From contig JAGBFY010000346.1 in NCBI GenBank assembly GCA_017936245.1, positions 1 through 9,072 on the forward strand: a DNA stretch of 9,072 nucleotides, read 5' to 3'. Of the stretch, positions 5,533 to 9,072 are shown piece after piece; position 1 is the stretch's first letter; each line of letters starts with the position of its first letter. The notes under the pieces were generated by a model that searched no databases, was not told where the DNA came from, and saw only the letters and a program-made list of their open reading frames with translations. The stretch comes from Kiritimatiellia bacterium. GTDB taxonomy: Bacteria > Verrucomicrobiota > Kiritimatiellia > RFP12 > UBA1067. The position numbers were made by a program, and so were the translations under genes.

Positions 5533-8310
5533 TCATTCAGGAGTTTCAAGCACATCGATGCCGCTGATTGAGCCGAACAATTCCCAATCATCGAGATGCC
5601 ACACCACCTTTCCGTTTTCATCGAACTCCAGCACCTGCCAGCCGCGCTTCGAATCATTCCAGCCATGTCCGGTCCAGTTGCAGACGTACACATGGCCGTT
5701 GGGCTGCTCCTGCGGCTGCGCATAGAAGACGTTCCGGCGGCCCTTCCCCTGCTCTGCCTTCCAGACCGCTGAAACCGAACCATCAAGATTGAAGTGCACA
5801 AGTTCCGCACCGTATCCCGTTCCCGCCCAGTATCCGGTCCCCTTGGCATCAGGCACTACCTCGAAGAGATTGCGTCCTGTCGGCTGGATGAAGCGCTGCA
5901 GCACGACCCCTTCGCCATTTTCGCCGAGACGGCCACGGATGAAACCATGCTCGTATGCGATCAACAGTTCACCGTCTTCCCGGTGTGTCATCGAACGGGA
6001 ATTGAATATGCCGCGAAACGTATGCCTGGATATCAGCTGACGGTCGGACGTGAAACGGAACACCTCTACATCATTGGTCTTTCCGTAACCGCCGGGGCTG
6101 ACACAGGCGAGAAAGCCACCGTCCGGCATATCGCAGACCGCAGTCAGTTCATTCAGAGCAGGATGGCGGAACACATCCACGACCTTGCGTTTGCCGATGT
6201 CGATCACCATGAACCCGCGACGAACCACGACACGATAAAGTCCCTCGCCCGTGCGTTTGAGATCCCACATCGGCTTCTCCGCCGGAATTGTGTATCGACC
6301 GCGCGCGTTGCAGCTGTCATATACGATCAGCTGGGAACGGGATTCATCCGCCAACACAAGACGCCTGCGTTGTGCCGACTTTGCGGGTTCGCCGAGAAAA
6401 GGATGTTCATTGCGGTGCACCATCCCAAGCGCCTTGATCCGTTCCTTGGCTCCGGCGAAAAGATTGGTCTCTGTCTCCGGATGGATGTTCACCTGGGGGC
6501 GTCCCCAGAAATGGTATTTCTCGTGGATACCCTGCGGATAGGCATGGTAGGTTGGAATTTTCGGAACACCGGCCTTGATGCGCCCCATCAGTTCAGGGAG
6601 ATAGTCGGTGTACAGCATGCGTGGCGAACAGCCGTGTTCCCATGCGAGAGCGGCGGCGATGCCGACAACTTCCCCGAGCATGCCGAGGGTGCGCTGAACG
6701 CGCACTGCGGCAAGCGCGACGTGGCTGACGCTGACGTGCCGTCCGGCGAGGAACAGGTTCGGACAATCACGGGCGTACAGGCAGCGGTACGGCACCGCCA
6801 CAGGCTGCGGACCGAACCCTCGGTGATAGGCGCATGAGCGGAACGGCTCGGCAAACGCGGCGGCATTCGCCGGATCCGGAAAATGCTGATCGATGTCCCA
6901 TGTGACGGCCGCCGTGCCGTCCGGGAACGTGCGCTGCTCTTCAAGGTCGTTCTGCGTGAAAACGTAGTCTCCAACCACACGGTAACCTTCGCGCTTGCCG
7001 CCGATCGGGGAAATCCATGTGAAACGGTCGTTCGCGAATTCCTTCCTGCGGGGCGAAACGTTTTTGAGGTAATGCCAGTTGGAAAAGATGGCTAAGAGTC
7101 CATAATCGCGAATCTGCTCCGTCTCCTTCGCCATGTCCCGATACTGGCCCGCCTCCTGCGCCCAGCCGCCTACCCGCGAATAAGTTGCGCTCGATTCGTC
7201 GATCGGGAGCGCCCACCCTGAAATATCAGGAAACGAAGATCCGGGCACTTTTGCCGTCCGCCATTGGATGGAGTGTCCCATCACCTGCCGGTCTGCCGTC
7301 TCAGGCGCGGAAATCTCACCGAACGTCGATCGGGCTTCACGCCCATACATGGTGGCGCAGCCCGCAAGCCTCGCCAGCACGGCATCCCCCGTCGCATCGC
7401 AGAAGAGATCCGAACAGAACCTCGTCACGACTCCGGAACGGACATTGCGTGAAAGGACCGCCCTGATGGCACCGGTCTCATTCGTCTCGACAGCGAACAC
7501 ACGTTCACCCGTACGCAGCTTGAGGAACCGGGGTATATGCCCGGCACGGAAAGAACGCATCTTGCGTCCATCCTCGTAATCATCTCCTCCGTCCACGCCG
7601 CCGCCTCCGACGATTGGCTGTATCTCCTCGACGACATTTCCGAGACGGACATTCGGACCGACATGGATATCACCGCCAAGCCCGACACGGATCTCTGATG
7701 AATTGCATCCGCCGACGATGTCACGATCCTGAATAAGCAGCGTTCTGGCCGTTGCACGGGCGGATGCATGCGCGGCGCAGATTCCCGAGATGCCGCCGCC
7801 AACAACAATGAAATCGTATGTTCCGCCATCAACCGGTGTGCGCGCCTGATTTTCAAGGCGCAGATTCTCAAGAGTCGCCTCGTCACATGCGCCATCTGTC
7901 ACAACCACGGCATCGCACCGGCCATTGAAACCGGTCATATCACGCAGGGCAAGAGTGTGACGTCCCGTTGCCAAATCAACCTCGTCCGCCATGGCCCAGC
8001 GCCATGCAGGACCGTTGTCCCCCATGTTTGAACTCAATTCCTGTCCGTCAACCAGAACACGGAAAAGTCCAGGAGACCCTTTAGTCCATTCGGCTGCCCA
8101 GTTCCTGGTGCGCACCATGATACGGTAACGGCCGGCGCGGTCTACGGAGAATTCAGTGGACGCATCCTTCACCGGAACGCCGTAGCCATGCGCCATCAGA
8201 TAGGAAGATCCCATTTCTCCCATGGACGACGGATCAAGCGTCCATCCACCCTTATTGGTGAAACTTTCACATTCAATCATCAACGCGGAGGCAAAAATCA
8301 ACGACAGCAT
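5533..8310 (-). CDS. FAD-dependent oxidoreductase with N-terminal jelly-roll-like and C-terminal beta-propeller domains
   Basis: This 925-residue protein has three parts. Residues about 10-140 resemble the carbohydrate-binding-like or golvesin-type domain found in front of related oxidoreductases (GSSYLMAHGYGVPVKDA at 35-50, AGRYRIMVRTRNW at 59-71). Residues about 164-560 are an FAD oxidoreductase of the FAD_oxidored (PF12831) type: GGGISG dinucleotide-binding loop (171-176), IQDRDIVGGCNSSEIRVG (193-210), CDATGDA (304-310) and the C-terminal FAD-contact stretch NLFLAGRHVSVSHVALAA (518-535). Residues about 645-925 read as a beta-propeller ending in GHVYVCNWTGHGW and LEFDENGKVVWHLDD. The substrate is not known. 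ATG 8310 has AAAAAGG eight bases upstream. The N-terminus (MLSLIFASALMIE) is hydrophobic but very short and lacks positive charge, so secretion is uncertain. It sits 21 nt after the SDR gene, in the same frame, and is probably co-transcribed. Confidence 0.9.
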   Translation of the reverse strand: MLSLIFASALMIECESFTNKGGWTLDPSSMGEMGSSYLMAHGYGVPVKDASTEFSVDRAGRYRIMVRTRNWAAEWTKGSPGLFRVLVDGQELSSNMGDNGPAWRWAMADEVDLATGRHTLALRDMTGFNGRCDAVVVTDGACDEATLENLRLENQARTPVDGGTYDFIVVGGGISGICAAHASARATARTLLIQDRDIVGGCNSSEIRVGLGGDIHVGPNVRLGNVVEEIQPIVGGGGVDGGDDYEDGRKMRSFRAGHIPRFLKLRTGERVFAVETNETGAIRAVLSRNVRSGVVTRFCSDLFCDATGDAVLARLAGCATMYGREARSTFGEISAPETADRQVMGHSIQWRTAKVPGSSFPDISGWALPIDESSATYSRVGGWAQEAGQYRDMAKETEQIRDYGLLAIFSNWHYLKNVSPRRKEFANDRFTWISPIGGKREGYRVVGDYVFTQNDLEEQRTFPDGTAAVTWDIDQHFPDPANAAAFAEPFRSCAYHRGFGPQPVAVPYRCLYARDCPNLFLAGRHVSVSHVALAAVRVQRTLGMLGEVVGIAAALAWEHGCSPRMLYTDYLPELMGRIKAGVPKIPTYHAYPQGIHEKYHFWGRPQVNIHPETETNLFAGAKERIKALGMVHRNEHPFLGEPAKSAQRRRLVLADESRSQLIVYDSCNARGRYTIPAEKPMWDLKRTGEGLYRVVVRRGFMVIDIGKRKVVDVFRHPALNELTAVCDMPDGGFLACVSPGGYGKTNDVEVFRFTSDRQLISRHTFRGIFNSRSMTHREDGELLIAYEHGFIRGRLGENGEGVVLQRFIQPTGRNLFEVVPDAKGTGYWAGTGYGAELVHFNLDGSVSAVWKAEQGKGRRNVFYAQPQEQPNGHVYVCNWTGHGWNDSKRGWQVLEFDENGKVVWHLDDWELFGSISGIDVLETPE

Positions 8311-8318
8311 AACACGTA

Positions 8319-8325
8319 CCTTTTT
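8319..8325 (-). promoter_or_regulatory. Shine-Dalgarno site of the FAD oxidoreductase gene
   Basis: AAAAAGG on the minus strand lies eight bases before ATG 8310, within the 21-nt gap after the SDR stop codon. It supports independent initiation at that ATG rather than an upstream start; no in-frame canonical start lies between the SDR stop and ATG 8310. Confidence 0.7.
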
Positions 8326-8331
8326 GCGGTT

Positions 8332-9054
8332 TTACATTGGCTGAATGTCCTGAATCATCGGCTGAAGCGTTATGTCCGGAACCGTCAGATGGTCCGGCGT
8401 TTCAAGAAGCGTCACTACCAGCCGCCCGATCTCATCTGGTGAAATGCACTTCAACGCAAGCTCTGGATCTTCAGATGCGCCCGTGATCCCGGCCGCACGG
8501 TTGAAGCCGGTCGAACCCCATGACGGCGTAAGACAGAACACCCGTACACCGTGAGGGCGCATCTCCGTGTGAAGCGCATGCGAAAACTTCGACAGTCCGG
8601 CCTTCGCCGCCGTGTACACGCTCCATCCCGGCCAGGCGTGAAGCGCACATACGCTAGAGATGTTGACGATCGCGCCGCGTCCAAGACGGCGCATCCGTTC
8701 GGCGGCACGTGCACACCCCATGAGAGCCCCCGTCAGATTGACGTTGACGGCAGCAGCGATCTCGGAGTCGGACTGCTCCGCAAGCGGCGCGATGCGCACC
8801 CCGGCGCCGGCGTTGTTCACCAGGATGCCGACATCATCGCCGACGAGAGAGAACAGGCGGTCCCAGTCCTCACCGGACGTGACATCGGCGACAACGGGCA
8901 CAGCCCCGGTTTCATCCGCAATGCGATTGAGAGCGACCTCGTCACGTCCGGTAATCCAAACCTTAGCTCCCCGCCGAGCGAGGGCACGGGCGATCCCAGC
9001 ACCGAAGCCTCCGCTTCCGCCGGTCACGATCGCTTTTTCTCCTTGAAGTTCCAT
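8332..9054 (-). CDS. Short-chain dehydrogenase/reductase (classical SDR)
   Basis: A complete 240-residue classical SDR, normal in length for the family. It should be a cytoplasmic NAD(P)H-dependent oxidoreductase acting on an alcohol/ketone pair. The cofactor loop is TGGSGGFG (11-18); TGRD at 35-38, with R37 after the second strand, suggests a preference for NADP(H). NNAG is at 80-83. The catalytic set is N106, S134 (NISS), Y147 and K151 (YTAAK), all present. TPSWGST (176-182) replaces the usual PG motif. No signal peptide is seen. ATG 9054 is preceded by AAAGGA with a 10-base gap. The substrate cannot be assigned; such proteins are often over-annotated as 3-oxoacyl-ACP reductase (FabG) or sugar dehydrogenases. 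It is the upstream partner of the FAD oxidoreductase gene, which suggests paired redox steps. Its promoter would be beyond the right edge. Confidence 0.93.
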   Translation of the reverse strand: MELQGEKAIVTGGSGGFGAGIARALARRGAKVWITGRDEVALNRIADETGAVPVVADVTSGEDWDRLFSLVGDDVGILVNNAGAGVRIAPLAEQSDSEIAAAVNVNLTGALMGCARAAERMRRLGRGAIVNISSVCALHAWPGWSVYTAAKAGLSKFSHALHTEMRPHGVRVFCLTPSWGSTGFNRAAGITGASEDPELALKCISPDEIGRLVVTLLETPDHLTVPDITLQPMIQDIQPM

Positions 9055-9064
9055 GACTAATCTG

Positions 9065-9070
9065 TCCTTT
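9065..9070 (-). promoter_or_regulatory. Shine-Dalgarno site of the SDR gene
   Basis: AAAGGA on the minus strand lies 10 bases before ATG 9054, at the very right edge of the window. It supports that start. Confidence 0.65.
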
Positions 9071-9072
9071 GC

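Noticed and set aside
5794..6837. 347-codon open frame on the plus strand, antisense to the FAD oxidoreductase gene
   Set aside because: The opposite strand carries an unbroken protein with clear FAD motifs over the whole stretch; the antisense product has no recognisable domain and is rich in His, Arg and Cys, as expected of a shadow frame in GC-rich coding DNA.

Overview
This window looks like chromosomal DNA from a Gram-negative carbohydrate degrader. My best guess is the PVC superphylum (Kiritimatiellota, Lentisphaerota or another Verrucomicrobiota lineage). The reasons are a long secreted protein of autotransporter-type beta-strand repeats without an autotransporter barrel, a secreted multidomain GH16 glycoside hydrolase, and a secreted-type FAD oxidoreductase with a carbohydrate-binding-like N-terminus. 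This lineage call is an inference from protein style; no rRNA or other phylogenetic marker is present.

All four genes are on the minus strand, so the biological order runs from right to left. Positions 9054-8332 encode a short-chain dehydrogenase/reductase (SDR). After a 21-nt gap in the same reading frame comes a 925-residue three-part protein (8310-5533): a jelly-roll-like N-terminal domain, an FAD-dependent oxidoreductase, and a beta-propeller. These two genes look like one transcription unit whose promoter lies beyond the right edge.

The 151-bp gap at 5382-5532 is the only sizeable non-coding region. It holds a good sigma70-type promoter facing left, with an 11-bp A-tract inside its spacer and two nested perfect inverted repeats around the predicted start site. 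It drives a 1091-residue secreted beta-strand repeat protein (5381-2106) and, 24 nt further on, a secreted GH16 enzyme with a CBM6-like module (2081 to the left edge, where it is cut off).

Inferred function: the second unit puts a repeat-rich surface or extracellular protein together with an endo-acting beta-glycanase outside the cell. The first unit supplies two redox enzymes that could act on the released sugars or other organic substrates. The exact substrates cannot be read from the sequence. The most distinctive signal is the homopolymer inside the promoter spacer, which makes phase-variable expression of the surface-protein/GH16 unit plausible. No RNA genes, mobile elements or CRISPR arrays were seen.
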